Assembly (NCBI GenBank): GCA_007134485.1
Contig: SLKT01000162.1
Span: forward strand, 1-35,074
Direction: 5' to 3'
Length of the DNA: 35,074 nt
DNA from: Wenzhouxiangella sp.
GTDB lineage: Bacteria > Pseudomonadota > Gammaproteobacteria > Xanthomonadales > Wenzhouxiangellaceae
A program made the position numbers and the translations under genes. Below the pieces are notes generated by a model that was given only the letters and a program-made list of their open reading frames with translations, ran no database searches and was not told where the DNA came from. The first letter of the stretch is position 1. Every line of letters starts with the position of its first letter. Positions 24,393 to 31,949 of this stretch are shown here, piece after piece.

Positions 24393-24759
24393 CCCTCATT
24401 AACCCGGCGGGCATGCAGATCACATTCAGGTCTTCAAGCAGAGCCCGAATCAAGGCGTCGCTCGCAGCCAATGGTGATTCCATTGTCAAGAGCGAGAACG
24501 CAGAGTCGGGCTCTGCTTGACGCGCCTAACATTTTGAATTCTAACGACAGGCCGCAGTGTGGCTTTCGGCAGCAAGGCAGCGAAATGCCGCTGTAGCACT
24601 CCTACAGCAAGTTTCGATAAAGCAGTCTGCCGAAAGCCACACTGCGGCTGAATGCGATCTACATGCCCGCCGGGTTAATAATAATCCCAGGCGCGGCGAA
24701 CTGGTCTCCAGCGTGCGCGATTACGGCCACCTGCTCAACCCCTACCGGCTCTTTCGATA
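24037..24759 (+). pseudogene. DUF547 gene, copy A, disrupted and truncated
   Basis: The 5' part (24037-24397) encodes a signal peptide and the start of a DUF547 protein almost identical to the intact copy at 28258, up to FFMIAHI. A palindromic element then inserts at 24398, and its terminal TTAA supplies an early stop. DUF547 coding sequence resumes at about 24681 (RRGELVSSVRDYGHLLNPYR) but ends after about 26 codons at 24759, where IS91-like remnant DNA begins. The start is GTG 24037 with AGGAG upstream, as in the intact copy. The gene lacks the conserved Cys/His core and cannot be functional. Confidence 0.9.
24398..24679. mobile_element. Palindromic miniature element inserted in DUF547 copy A
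   Basis: A 282-bp element without coding capacity. Its ends are 24-bp terminal inverted repeats with one mismatch (24398-24421 and 24656-24679, beginning ATTAACCCGGCGGGCATG). Inside, a perfect 22-bp inverted repeat (24551-24572 with 24627-24648) encloses a small GCTGTAG/CTACAGC hairpin. A further unit has perfect 15-bp arms (24434-24448 with 24506-24520) and a nested CAATGG/CCATTG hairpin. Comparison with the intact DUF547 copy shows the insertion site directly. The same element, without the 15-bp-arm unit, starts at 34955. This is a MITE-like, non-autonomous repeat; no target-site duplication was evident. Confidence 0.85.
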
Positions 24760-24849
24760 GCGAGCCAATGACCGACTGACAGTGTGCCCGCTGCTTGCGA
24801 TCCTGCCGTTTGGTACGACGCAAGCGGCCGAGGGGCAGGCAGTCTGGAC

Positions 24850-25115
24850 ATGGGCTGCGTTGGGTACCAGCGCCACCGACCCGAACAAACACTGCTCTAC
24901 CAGATCGTCGAGCGGCAGCGCAGGCGAGAGCGACCGCACGTCTTGCGCGAAGCGCGAGAAGTAAGGGAGCGAAGCCGTTGCGCGTACAGGCAAGAGCGAC
25001 CGCACGTCTTGCGCAAAGCGCGAGCAGTAAGGGAGCGAAGCCGTCAAGCAGTTGCCCGCCCATGTGCGTCAGGTATTCGATGGCTATCTGCAATGCGGCA
25101 GGCTGGAGCACGGGT
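24850..25115 (+). pseudogene. IS91-family transposase remnant
   Basis: From ATG 24850 the frame encodes YQRHRPEQTLLYQIVERQ, and from 25052 a different frame encodes LPAHVRQVFDGYLQCGRLEH; both are typical of the N-terminal region of IS91-type transposases. Between them a 58-bp tandem repeat has replaced the normal sequence and shifted the frame. Beyond about 25115 only faint similarity remains (LVAF near 25156). The catalytic part is missing. This remnant truncates the DUF547 pseudogene on its left. Confidence 0.7.
24921..25044 (+). repeat. 58-bp direct repeat, two units
   Basis: Units at 24921-24978 and 24987-25044 differ at only three positions and are separated by 8 bases (period 66). Each ends in GGAGCGAAGCCGT; the inverse ACGGCTTCGCTC recurs at about 25136. 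The units interrupt the IS91-like transposase remnant. Confidence 0.85.
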
Positions 25116-25513
25116 CCCTGCGCCTTCACGCGCGACGGCTTCGCTCAGGGGCTTGTTGCCTTCGGCAAATCGGCTTGCATTCCTGAATTACAGCGAACTT
25201 GGATTCAGATCGCGCTTGAGCCGAGCGCGGTCCGGCGGCGCTCGTGCCGGAATGGGCCAATGACGGGAAGTTTGGTGTGCTTCGTCGTTTGATTGGCTTC
25301 GACAGGAAAGAAAGCCCCGCTGTGCGCCGATATCGAGATCAAACGCCGGTCTGCAGCGGATCCGGATACCGCTGGAAATCAGGAAATGGGCCGCTTATAC
25401 TTCCTATACTCCTGCAGGCGGGTCAACGCGTGCCGCGCCAGGGGCGGCGGCAATCTGGCACAACTCCGCGGGTTTTTCGTTGTTCATGAATAGGATCCAA
25501 TGGATAACATGCC
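25116..25513. other. Degenerate region before the beta-helix protein
   Basis: About 400 bases with no recognisable intact gene. Short open frames here have no ribosome-binding sites or family signatures. A promoter-like pair lies at its right end (separate entry). Confidence 0.5.
25373..25401 (+). promoter_or_regulatory. Possible promoter of the beta-helix protein gene
   Basis: TGGAAA (25373-25378) and TATACT (25396-25401) are spaced by 17 bases. A second TATACT lies at 25405-25410. The start codon is about 110 bases downstream. Confidence 0.3.
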
Positions 25514-27799
25514 ATGAATCACGACAAAGAACGAATCCTTCCGGTTGGAATCGCGCTCGCACTGGTCCTGGTTGCCATCCCGGTGATTGCCGACGAACCG
25601 GATACCGCCTGGACCGGACAAACGGACTCCGACTGGTTCGAGGCGGGGAACTGGACCGGGGGCGTGCCCGGAAGCGGAGACCTTGTCCATATCGACACAG
25701 ATATTCCGAATCCGACCGAAATTGAAGACGGGGAAACCGAGGAAATCGGCGATCTGTTTGTCGGCGTCGAAAACCAGGCCGGGCTTTCGATCCTCGACGG
25801 CGGGGTGCTCAACACTACGACTACCCGAAGTGGGCAAGAGGCTCAAAGTTCAGTGAATATCTTCGTGGCCGGCGGGGCAGAATGGTCCAACGACGAACAT
25901 ATCATTCTGGGCACTGACGGTTCGAGCAGTCTCACCGTTGAAGATGGCGGAAAGATTTCAAGCACCTGGGTGCGAATGGCTACTTTTGAAGACAGCACCA
26001 GTTCGGTAACCCTGTCCGGTGAAGATACCGAATGGCTTGCGGGTAATTTCAATGTTGGTAATTCTGGAGAGGGCACGCTGGTAATCGAGGACGGTGCAAG
26101 ACTTAGAAACAATATCGCACGGGTAGGAAGTAACGAATCCGAGGCGCACAGCACGGCAACCATACGCGGGCCTGGCAGTCACTGGGACAAGTGGAGCGTA
26201 CTGATTGTTGGGGAATCGGGTACCGGCACCGTCGAGATTCTGGATGGAGCAACAGTCGACAGCGGGGTCTTCGGCTCTATCGGCCAGGAGCCCGAGGGCG
26301 AAGGCCACGTTGTAATCAGCGGTGCCGGTTCCAAATGGGAAATCTCCGGCACCAGTCCGGTGTTGACCGTCGGGGACGAGGGTTACGGAACCCTGCTCAT
26401 CGAAGACGGTGGGGAACTGGTGCACGGGGATGCTGCCACCATCGGGCTTGAATCCGACGCGGAAGGTTCGGTGACAGTCTCGGGTGCCGAATCAAACTGG
26501 ACCGCGGGTGCTGAATTGATTGTCGGGGACGAGGGTTATGGAACCCTACTCATTGAAGGCGGCGGCACGATGACGCACCAGGCCTTTGTCAACGTAGGCG
26601 GAGAATCCGCCGGGGAAGGTACGGTGACGGTTACCGGTGCCGGCTCGACCTGGAATGCCGGCGGTACGATGAACATCGGGCGTTTCGGAACCGGGAGCGT
26701 TATCGTCGAGGATGGTGGCGAGGTTTATAGCGGAGCGGCTCGAGTGCCCATTGGTGCCGGTGGTAGCGATGGCACGCTGATCGTTCGGGACCCCGGTTCC
26801 CGACTGGAACTGGAAGTAGAGTCATCCAACAACCATCTAACCCTTGCCTGGACCGGCACCAGCGAAATGCTGATCGAAAACGGCGGTCGTGTTGTGAACG
26901 AAGAAGGACGGATCGCCTTTGGTTTGAATACTACTGCCACGGCCACCGTTGATGGCCCGGATTCGGAATGGGTCAATGAAACATCACTTACTCTTCGACG
27001 GGGCGACGCGGTGCTGAATATCCAGAACGGGGCTACCGTAAGCGTGGCCGGCGGCAGCGGCACGGTCGATGTCGGCGAAGTAAGTGAAGCTGAATCGGTG
27101 ATTCACATCGGCAACGGTCAGCTTCCCGGGCTGATCGAGGCCGCCACCATTTTCGGTGGTGACGGCGAAGCCGAACTGGTTTTCGATCACACCTCGGGCA
27201 GCCATTATTTCACCCAGGACGGGACGGCCGGCGGCGAAGAGATCGAACTGGCCGGCTCGCTGGCGCTGCTGCATGCCGGTCCGGGCACCACGATCCTGCC
27301 CGGCGCTCATTCCCATGCCGGACCGTCCCTGGTCACCGGCGGCACGCTTCGAGTGACAGGCGATATGTCCAGCGCGGTGACGGTGGAAAATGGTGGAAAT
27401 CTGTCCGGCGCCGGTAGCACGGGGGCGGTTGAGATCAACGACGGCGGCATGCTGTCACCGGATCCTGTGGCCGGCAGCCTGGAAATTGATTCCGGCCTCA
27501 CCCTTCATGCCGATTCGACCACGACTTTCGGGCTGGCTGAGCCGGGCAGCACGGAAAACAGCCGCGTCGACGTGGACGGTGACCTGGTCCTCGACGGAAC
27601 GCTCGACATTCAGATGATCGAGGGATTCTCCAAAGGCACCTATACGCTGATGACCTATACCGGAGATCTACAGGACGAGGGCCTGACCCTCGGCCAGATA
27701 CACGGCAGCGCCTTTGTCGATACCGACACGCAGGGCGAGGTCAGGCTGGTGGTCGAAGAGGTCCAGTTGCAGATCTTTCACGACCGGTTCGAGGGCTGA
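25514..27799 (+). CDS. Secreted beta-helix repeat protein, autotransporter-passenger-like
   Basis: 761 residues with a signal peptide (about residues 8-26, ILPVGIALALVLVAIPVIA). An early segment, WTGQTDSDWFEAGNWTGGVPG, is typical of autotransporter-associated repeat proteins. From about residue 80 to 560 there are many irregular repeats of about 45 residues with the pattern VGxxGxGTLxIEDGGxL...VTVSGAGSxW, as in right-handed beta-helices. There is no C-terminal beta-barrel, so it is not a classical autotransporter. It ends in FHDRFEG, which resembles the short C-terminal [IF]F-x-D-x-FE tail I recall from many secreted proteins of Lysobacterales relatives. Role unknown; adhesion or surface structure is possible. 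The ribosome-binding site is weak. Confidence 0.8.
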   Translation: MNHDKERILPVGIALALVLVAIPVIADEPDTAWTGQTDSDWFEAGNWTGGVPGSGDLVHIDTDIPNPTEIEDGETEEIGDLFVGVENQAGLSILDGGVLNTTTTRSGQEAQSSVNIFVAGGAEWSNDEHIILGTDGSSSLTVEDGGKISSTWVRMATFEDSTSSVTLSGEDTEWLAGNFNVGNSGEGTLVIEDGARLRNNIARVGSNESEAHSTATIRGPGSHWDKWSVLIVGESGTGTVEILDGATVDSGVFGSIGQEPEGEGHVVISGAGSKWEISGTSPVLTVGDEGYGTLLIEDGGELVHGDAATIGLESDAEGSVTVSGAESNWTAGAELIVGDEGYGTLLIEGGGTMTHQAFVNVGGESAGEGTVTVTGAGSTWNAGGTMNIGRFGTGSVIVEDGGEVYSGAARVPIGAGGSDGTLIVRDPGSRLELEVESSNNHLTLAWTGTSEMLIENGGRVVNEEGRIAFGLNTTATATVDGPDSEWVNETSLTLRRGDAVLNIQNGATVSVAGGSGTVDVGEVSEAESVIHIGNGQLPGLIEAATIFGGDGEAELVFDHTSGSHYFTQDGTAGGEEIELAGSLALLHAGPGTTILPGAHSHAGPSLVTGGTLRVTGDMSSAVTVENGGNLSGAGSTGAVEINDGGMLSPDPVAGSLEIDSGLTLHADSTTTFGLAEPGSTENSRVDVDGDLVLDGTLDIQMIEGFSKGTYTLMTYTGDLQDEGLTLGQIHGSAFVDTDTQGEVRLVVEEVQLQIFHDRFEG

Positions 27800-27802
27800 T
27801 TT

Positions 27803-28182
27803 CCTGCGGGCGCAGACTCCATGGCCCATGGTTCCACCTGTACCTTGCGAGTGCGGTTTTCGACCAGATCGACCACGGTCAGCAGGTGCGGGCCGACGCG
27901 CAGGCTGACCTGACCGTCGGGGATGGACTCGAGCAGTTACATGATCACCCCATTCAGGGTCTTTGCGCCGGTGGCGGGCAGGTCCCAGTTCATCCGGCGG
28001 TTGAGCATTCGAATGGTGGCGCCGGCGTCGACGATCCATGAACCGTCGTCGAGCGTGTGCGGGCGCTCAGCGCGGGCCAGAATGACCTGGTCCAGCCGCG
28101 CCGGCGGGGCGCCGAGTTTGCGATAACTGGCCGCCAGCGCGCCTTGTGCCTGCTGCGGCAATGTAATTCGAATCCAGACCAT
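27803..28182 (-). pseudogene. Chimeric pseudogene: AhpD-like N-terminus fused to CorC/HlyC-type C-terminus
   Basis: From ATG 28182 (same GGAGATCAAAGC ribosome-binding site as the intact AhpD-like gene) the first 45 codons copy that gene up to PHTLD. The frame then continues in unrelated sequence, GSWIVDAGATIRMLNRRM then NWDLPATGAKTLNG, which matches the C-terminal CorC_HlyC domain of CNNM/CorC ion transporters. After an in-frame TAA (27937-27939) the same domain goes on as LLESIPDGQVSLRVGPHLLT and VVDLVENRTRKVQVEPW. So two unrelated gene fragments were joined and then gained a stop. Neither half is functional. Confidence 0.75.
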
Positions 28183-28602
28183 TGCTTTGATCTCCAATTG
28201 CATGCAAGCTGTGTGACATTGATCCGGTCTGTCTAGTCAAACCAACCAGAAGGAACCGTGATCATCATGTTCATGCCCGTACGAGACCGGCTCCAGGCCG
28301 GTCTTATTGCTTTCACGATCCTGGCGCTTCCGGCTGCCGCCGGCGCCGATGTTGTTGAAGAGATTTACCAACCCTACGCCGACCTGCTGGCTGAGTTCGT
28401 GAGCGAACACGACCTGCCCAATGACGGGCTGGTGACTTCGTTCGATTACCGCGCCGCGCTGGAGCATGCCGAAACCTCGGGCCGACTGTCCGAGCAGCGT
28501 CAGCGGCTGGCCGAATTCGATCCGGATGTGCTGACCGACCGCGACTCGGCCAACGCATTCTGGCTCAATGCCTACAACTTCTTCATGATCGCGCATATTC
28601 TG
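28055..28602. repeat. Segmental duplication, copy B
   Basis: Partner of 23834-24392: the AhpD-like gene start, the divergent control region and the start of the DUF547 gene. Here DUF547 is intact and the AhpD-like gene is the broken one, the reverse of copy A. Confidence 0.85.
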
Positions 28603-29127
28603 GAAAATCCCAGGCGTGGCGAGCTGGTTTCCAGCGTGCGCGATTACGGCCACCTGTTCAACCCCTACCGGGTCTTTCGACGTGATCTGTTCGATGTGGG
28701 CGGGCGCAAGCACTCGCTGAGCGAAATCGAGCTCGACATTCTGCTCGGCTCTCAATTCCGCAAACGGGGCTGGAAGGATGCCCGGGTCCATTTCACCGTC
28801 AATTGCGCCTCGGTCGGCTGCCCGCCGCTGCGAGCCGAAATCTTTACCGCTGACAATGTCGAGCACCTCATGGCCGAAAACACGCGCCGGTCACTCAACA
28901 CGCCGCTGCATCTTCGGATTGAAAACGACGTGCTCTACCTGAGCAGCCTGTTTGACTGGTACGAAGACGACTATGTCGAGCACTCCGGTTCGGTGCGTGA
29001 GTTTCTCAACGATTATGCCGACCCCGACCTGCAACCGGCCATCGAAGCCACCGAGCGCATTCGCTACATCGATTACGACTGGGACCTCAATTCGCCGGAG
29101 AACATGCAACCATTGATCGAACAATGA
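28258..29127 (+). CDS. Secreted DUF547 protein (intact copy)
   Basis: 289 residues from GTG 28258, with AAGGA close upstream; ATG 28267 is an alternative. A signal peptide occupies about residues 1-30 (LIAFTILALPAAAGA). The DUF547 domain follows, with DSANAFWLNAYNFFMIAHIL, LGSQFRKRGWKDARVHFTVN, and the conserved CASVGCPPLR containing two Cys. The fold resembles transglutaminase/papain-like proteins, but function is unknown. Its stop overlaps the TonB receptor start (ATGA), so the two are translationally coupled and probably act on the same extracellular substrate. A disrupted near-copy is at 24037-24759. Confidence 0.88.
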   Translation: MIIMFMPVRDRLQAGLIAFTILALPAAAGADVVEEIYQPYADLLAEFVSEHDLPNDGLVTSFDYRAALEHAETSGRLSEQRQRLAEFDPDVLTDRDSANAFWLNAYNFFMIAHILENPRRGELVSSVRDYGHLFNPYRVFRRDLFDVGGRKHSLSEIELDILLGSQFRKRGWKDARVHFTVNCASVGCPPLRAEIFTADNVEHLMAENTRRSLNTPLHLRIENDVLYLSSLFDWYEDDYVEHSGSVREFLNDYADPDLQPAIEATERIRYIDYDWDLNSPENMQPLIEQ

Positions 29128-31568
29128 CAAAGACCGCACCCGTATTCGTGGCAATGTCTCTGGCAATGTCGGTGAACCTCGCCATTGCCGAACAGCCTGT
29201 CGACGAGGAACTGGAAGACCGCATCACGGTCATCGGCTCGCTGGCCCAGGCGCGCACGCTGACCGAGTCGGCCGTGCCGGTCGATGTGTTCAGTGGTGAG
29301 CAGCTTCGCGCTACCGGCGCCGTGGGCAACGAGCTCGGCGAGGCGCTGGCGGTGCTGGCCCCGTCGTTCAACTTTCCACGCCAGTCCAACTCGGTCACCT
29401 CCGACCATGTCCGCTCGGCCCAGTTGCGCGGCATGAATCCGGACCAGGTGCTGGTGCTGGTCAACGGCCAGCGCCGCCATGTCTCGGCGATGGTCAACGA
29501 CAACACCAAGATCGGCCGCGGAACCAATGCCTTTGACTTCAACACCATCCCCTTGAGCGCGGTCAAGCGCGTCGAGATCCTGCGCGACGGGGCCAGCGCC
29601 CAGTATGGTTCAGACGCCATTGCCGGGGTGATCAACATTGTCCTTGACGATTCACCGGCCGGTCTGGTCGCCGGTGCCAGCTACGGCGCCCACCACACCC
29701 GGGTCAGCCCCATCAGTCAGACCGTGACCGACGGCAATACCGCCACCGCCTGGCTCAACCACGGCCATCAAACCCGCCGGGGCGGGTCGGTTCGCTACGG
29801 TATCGAAGCCTCGCGCCGGGGAGCGACCAACCGGGCCGGCTTCGATCAGATCTCGCCGTTCATTCCCCAGACCGAGGACAACCTGGCCTTTCAGGGGCAG
29901 CAAACCCACCGGGTCGGCGACCCCGAGACCGAATCCATTGGCATTTGGATCAATAGCGAACTGGATTTCGAGGGGTTCAGCTTTTTCGGGTTCGGTACGT
30001 TCAGCCATCGGGATACCCGGGGCGCAGCCGTTTTTCGTCATCCCGACACCAACCAGAATGTCCGCGCCATCTTTCCGGACGGATTTCTGCCCGTCACGCG
30101 TGGGGACAATACCGATATTGGCCTGACCGGGGGCATCCGCCACCAGCAGTCGGCCTGGTCCTGGGAACATGCACTCAGCCTCGGACACAATCGCTTTGAA
30201 TTCGGCGTGGCCAACTCGCTCAACCCGTCACTGGGCCCGGACAGTCCAACCCGATTCGACTCCGGCACTTTCGACCTGACCCAGGTCAATGTCAGCAACA
30301 AGGCCAATCGCCGCTTCGATGATCTGGTGGCCGGCCGTCCGCTCCACCTGGCGCTGGGTCTGGACTACCGCTATGATCGCTTCGAGAGCCGTCCCGGCGA
30401 TCCGGCTTCGTTTGCCGCCGGTGACTTCCAATTCGAGCCCGACCTGGCGGAACTGGTCGGCTTTCCGGACATCGGCTCGCAGGGCGCCAAGGGGCTGTCA
30501 CCGGAAGACGCGACCCGCGAAGACCGCCACGTGTTCGCCCTGTTTGCCGAACTGTCAACCGATCTGAGCGAACGCCTGGAAACCTCCCTGGCCGGGCGCT
30601 TCGAACACTACAGTGACTTCGGCAGCACCCTGACCGGCAAGCTGGCCGCGCGCTACCGACTTGACCACGGCCTGTCAGCACGAACCTCGATCTCGAGCAG
30701 CTTCCGGGCGCCATCACTCAGCCAGATCGGCTGGGGACGTCGCGACAATACTTTTTCGGCCGAAGGCGCACGCATCTCCTCGCGCCTGATCCGGACCGGG
30801 TCCGAACTGGCTGATCAATTGGAACTGCCTTCGCTGGATGAAGAGACCTCGATCAACGTCAGCGCCGGTGTGGTCTGGACCAGCGACTTCGGGTTGAATC
30901 TGTCGGTTGATCTGTTCGAAATTCGGGTCGATGATCGCATTACCCAGTCCGAGTTTCTGACCGATCCGGCGCTGATCGACTTCGTTCAGCAATTGCCCGG
31001 CGGTGAAGGGGTGCAATCCATCGGTTTCTTTTCCAACGCCGTTGACACCCGCACCCGCGGCATCGAGGCCGTGCTCGACTACTCCCGTCCGGTGGCCGGT
31101 GGCCTGTGGCGCATTGACAGCGCCTGGACCTGGGCCAGAAGCGATATTCGCGACATTGCCGAACCGCCGGGTCGAATCAGCGAGATCAGCCCGGATCTCA
31201 ACCCGGTGGGGGTTGAGCAGCGCAATACCATCGAAACCGCCACCCCGCGGCATAGCTGGATCACCACCACCGCCTGGCAGGGTCAACGCTGGCGCGGACT
31301 GGTTCGCGGTCGCTACTTCTCCTCGGTGGTGCGCGAGTTCACGTTTGCCCGCCAACGCTTTGGCAGCCAGTGGGCCCTGGATGCCGAGTTGTCCCGCACC
31401 CTGACACCGAGCTGGACGCTGACGGCCGGGGCCAATAACCTGTTTGACCAGTATCCGGACGAATCAGCCAACGCCAACAACTTCTTCGGCAATTTCGCCT
31501 TCGACCCGATCAATCCTATCGGCCTGAACGGACGATTTGTTTACCTGCGATCCGAACTGCGCTTCTAA
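29124..31568 (+). CDS. TonB-dependent outer-membrane receptor
   Basis: 814 residues from ATG 29124 (ATGA overlap with DUF547). The signal peptide is about residues 1-22. The plug domain (about 35-180) shows ITVIGSLAQARTLTESAVPV, LRGMNPDQVLVLVNGQRRH, VKRVEILRDGASAQYGSDAI and AGVINIVLDD. The remainder is a beta-barrel with FNFPRQSN-type strand patterns, and the protein ends in LRSELRF with the C-terminal Phe expected for outer-membrane insertion. The substrate is unknown. The last 48 bases of the gene recur after the borosin methyltransferase gene. Confidence 0.93.
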   Translation: MTKTAPVFVAMSLAMSVNLAIAEQPVDEELEDRITVIGSLAQARTLTESAVPVDVFSGEQLRATGAVGNELGEALAVLAPSFNFPRQSNSVTSDHVRSAQLRGMNPDQVLVLVNGQRRHVSAMVNDNTKIGRGTNAFDFNTIPLSAVKRVEILRDGASAQYGSDAIAGVINIVLDDSPAGLVAGASYGAHHTRVSPISQTVTDGNTATAWLNHGHQTRRGGSVRYGIEASRRGATNRAGFDQISPFIPQTEDNLAFQGQQTHRVGDPETESIGIWINSELDFEGFSFFGFGTFSHRDTRGAAVFRHPDTNQNVRAIFPDGFLPVTRGDNTDIGLTGGIRHQQSAWSWEHALSLGHNRFEFGVANSLNPSLGPDSPTRFDSGTFDLTQVNVSNKANRRFDDLVAGRPLHLALGLDYRYDRFESRPGDPASFAAGDFQFEPDLAELVGFPDIGSQGAKGLSPEDATREDRHVFALFAELSTDLSERLETSLAGRFEHYSDFGSTLTGKLAARYRLDHGLSARTSISSSFRAPSLSQIGWGRRDNTFSAEGARISSRLIRTGSELADQLELPSLDEETSINVSAGVVWTSDFGLNLSVDLFEIRVDDRITQSEFLTDPALIDFVQQLPGGEGVQSIGFFSNAVDTRTRGIEAVLDYSRPVAGGLWRIDSAWTWARSDIRDIAEPPGRISEISPDLNPVGVEQRNTIETATPRHSWITTTAWQGQRWRGLVRGRYFSSVVREFTFARQRFGSQWALDAELSRTLTPSWTLTAGANNLFDQYPDESANANNFFGNFAFDPINPIGLNGRFVYLRSELRF

Positions 31569-31569
31569 A
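31522..31569. repeat. Direct repeat, left copy (3' end of TonB receptor gene)
   Basis: A 22-base identical block (31522-31543), 10 bases absent from the right copy, and a 16-base identical block (31554-31569). Weaker similarity continues to about 31616. Partner of 34514-34551. Confidence 0.85.
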
Positions 31570-31709
31570 ATCGGAAAAATCGGAATCGAAGCCCATCCCG
31601 GAGTCAATCCTTCGCGAGATCCGGATAGACCCCGAATATTTTGTTCCCTGGGCTGGCGCAAACGGCGCCAAGACCGTTAGTATCGTCACTTTGCAACTGG
31701 GAGAAGCTC

Positions 31710-31922
31710 ATGTCGAGATTGGTGGACTTGTTGCGCGATCTGGGGAATGACGCGGATCTTTGCGAGGCATTCAAGGCGGACCCCGATGCGGTGTGTGATC
31801 GCTATGGCCTTGACGACGACCAGAAGGCTGCACTGAAGGCCGGCGATGTGGAAGCCGTGAAGAAGGCTGCGGGACTGCCTACCGTATCGTTGACCAATGG
31901 CATAATCACTTCCTACGATTGA
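31710..31922 (+). CDS. Split-borosin-type RiPP precursor peptide (SonA-like)
   Basis: 70 residues from ATG 31710, with GGGAGAAG upstream. Residues 1-54 form a small helical leader like the borosin binding domain of SonA-type precursors and LigA-type nitrile-hydratase-like leaders: LVDLLRDLGNDADLCEAFKA, DPDAVCDRYGLDDDQKAAL, GDVEAVKKAAG. The C-terminal core, residues 55-70 (GLPTVSLTNGIITSYD), is rich in small and beta-branched residues suited to backbone N-methylation. No protease signal is evident. A borosin-type methyltransferase gene lies 1.8 kb downstream in the same operon. A 27-base gap separates it from the diguanylate cyclase gene. Starts further upstream (31641) lack a ribosome-binding site. 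Confidence 0.85.
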   Translation: MSRLVDLLRDLGNDADLCEAFKADPDAVCDRYGLDDDQKAALKAGDVEAVKKAAGLPTVSLTNGIITSYD

Positions 31923-31949
31923 CTCTTTTGTAGGTCGAACAGACCTGTC

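Noticed and set aside
24519-24545. GCCTAAC followed by TTCTAACG, resembling part of an integron attC site
   Set aside because: Only one half of the core pair is present, there is no matching GTTRRRY at a suitable distance, and no integrase or cassette array is nearby. The sequence sits inside the miniature element.
24921-25044. Repeat pair considered as a CRISPR array
   Set aside because: Only two 58-base units with an 8-base spacer; repeats are too long, the spacer is far too short, and there are no cas genes.
24784-25292. Overlapping open frames of 159-165 codons
   Set aside because: They pass through the IS91-like remnant and the 58-base repeats in mixed frames; the family match changes frame, so they are debris.
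31641-31709. Upstream extension of the borosin precursor and a promoter search in the gap
   Set aside because: The extra 23 residues have no ribosome-binding site and do not resemble a leader. A TAGTAT at 31678-31683 has no matching -35 box, so no promoter is called.
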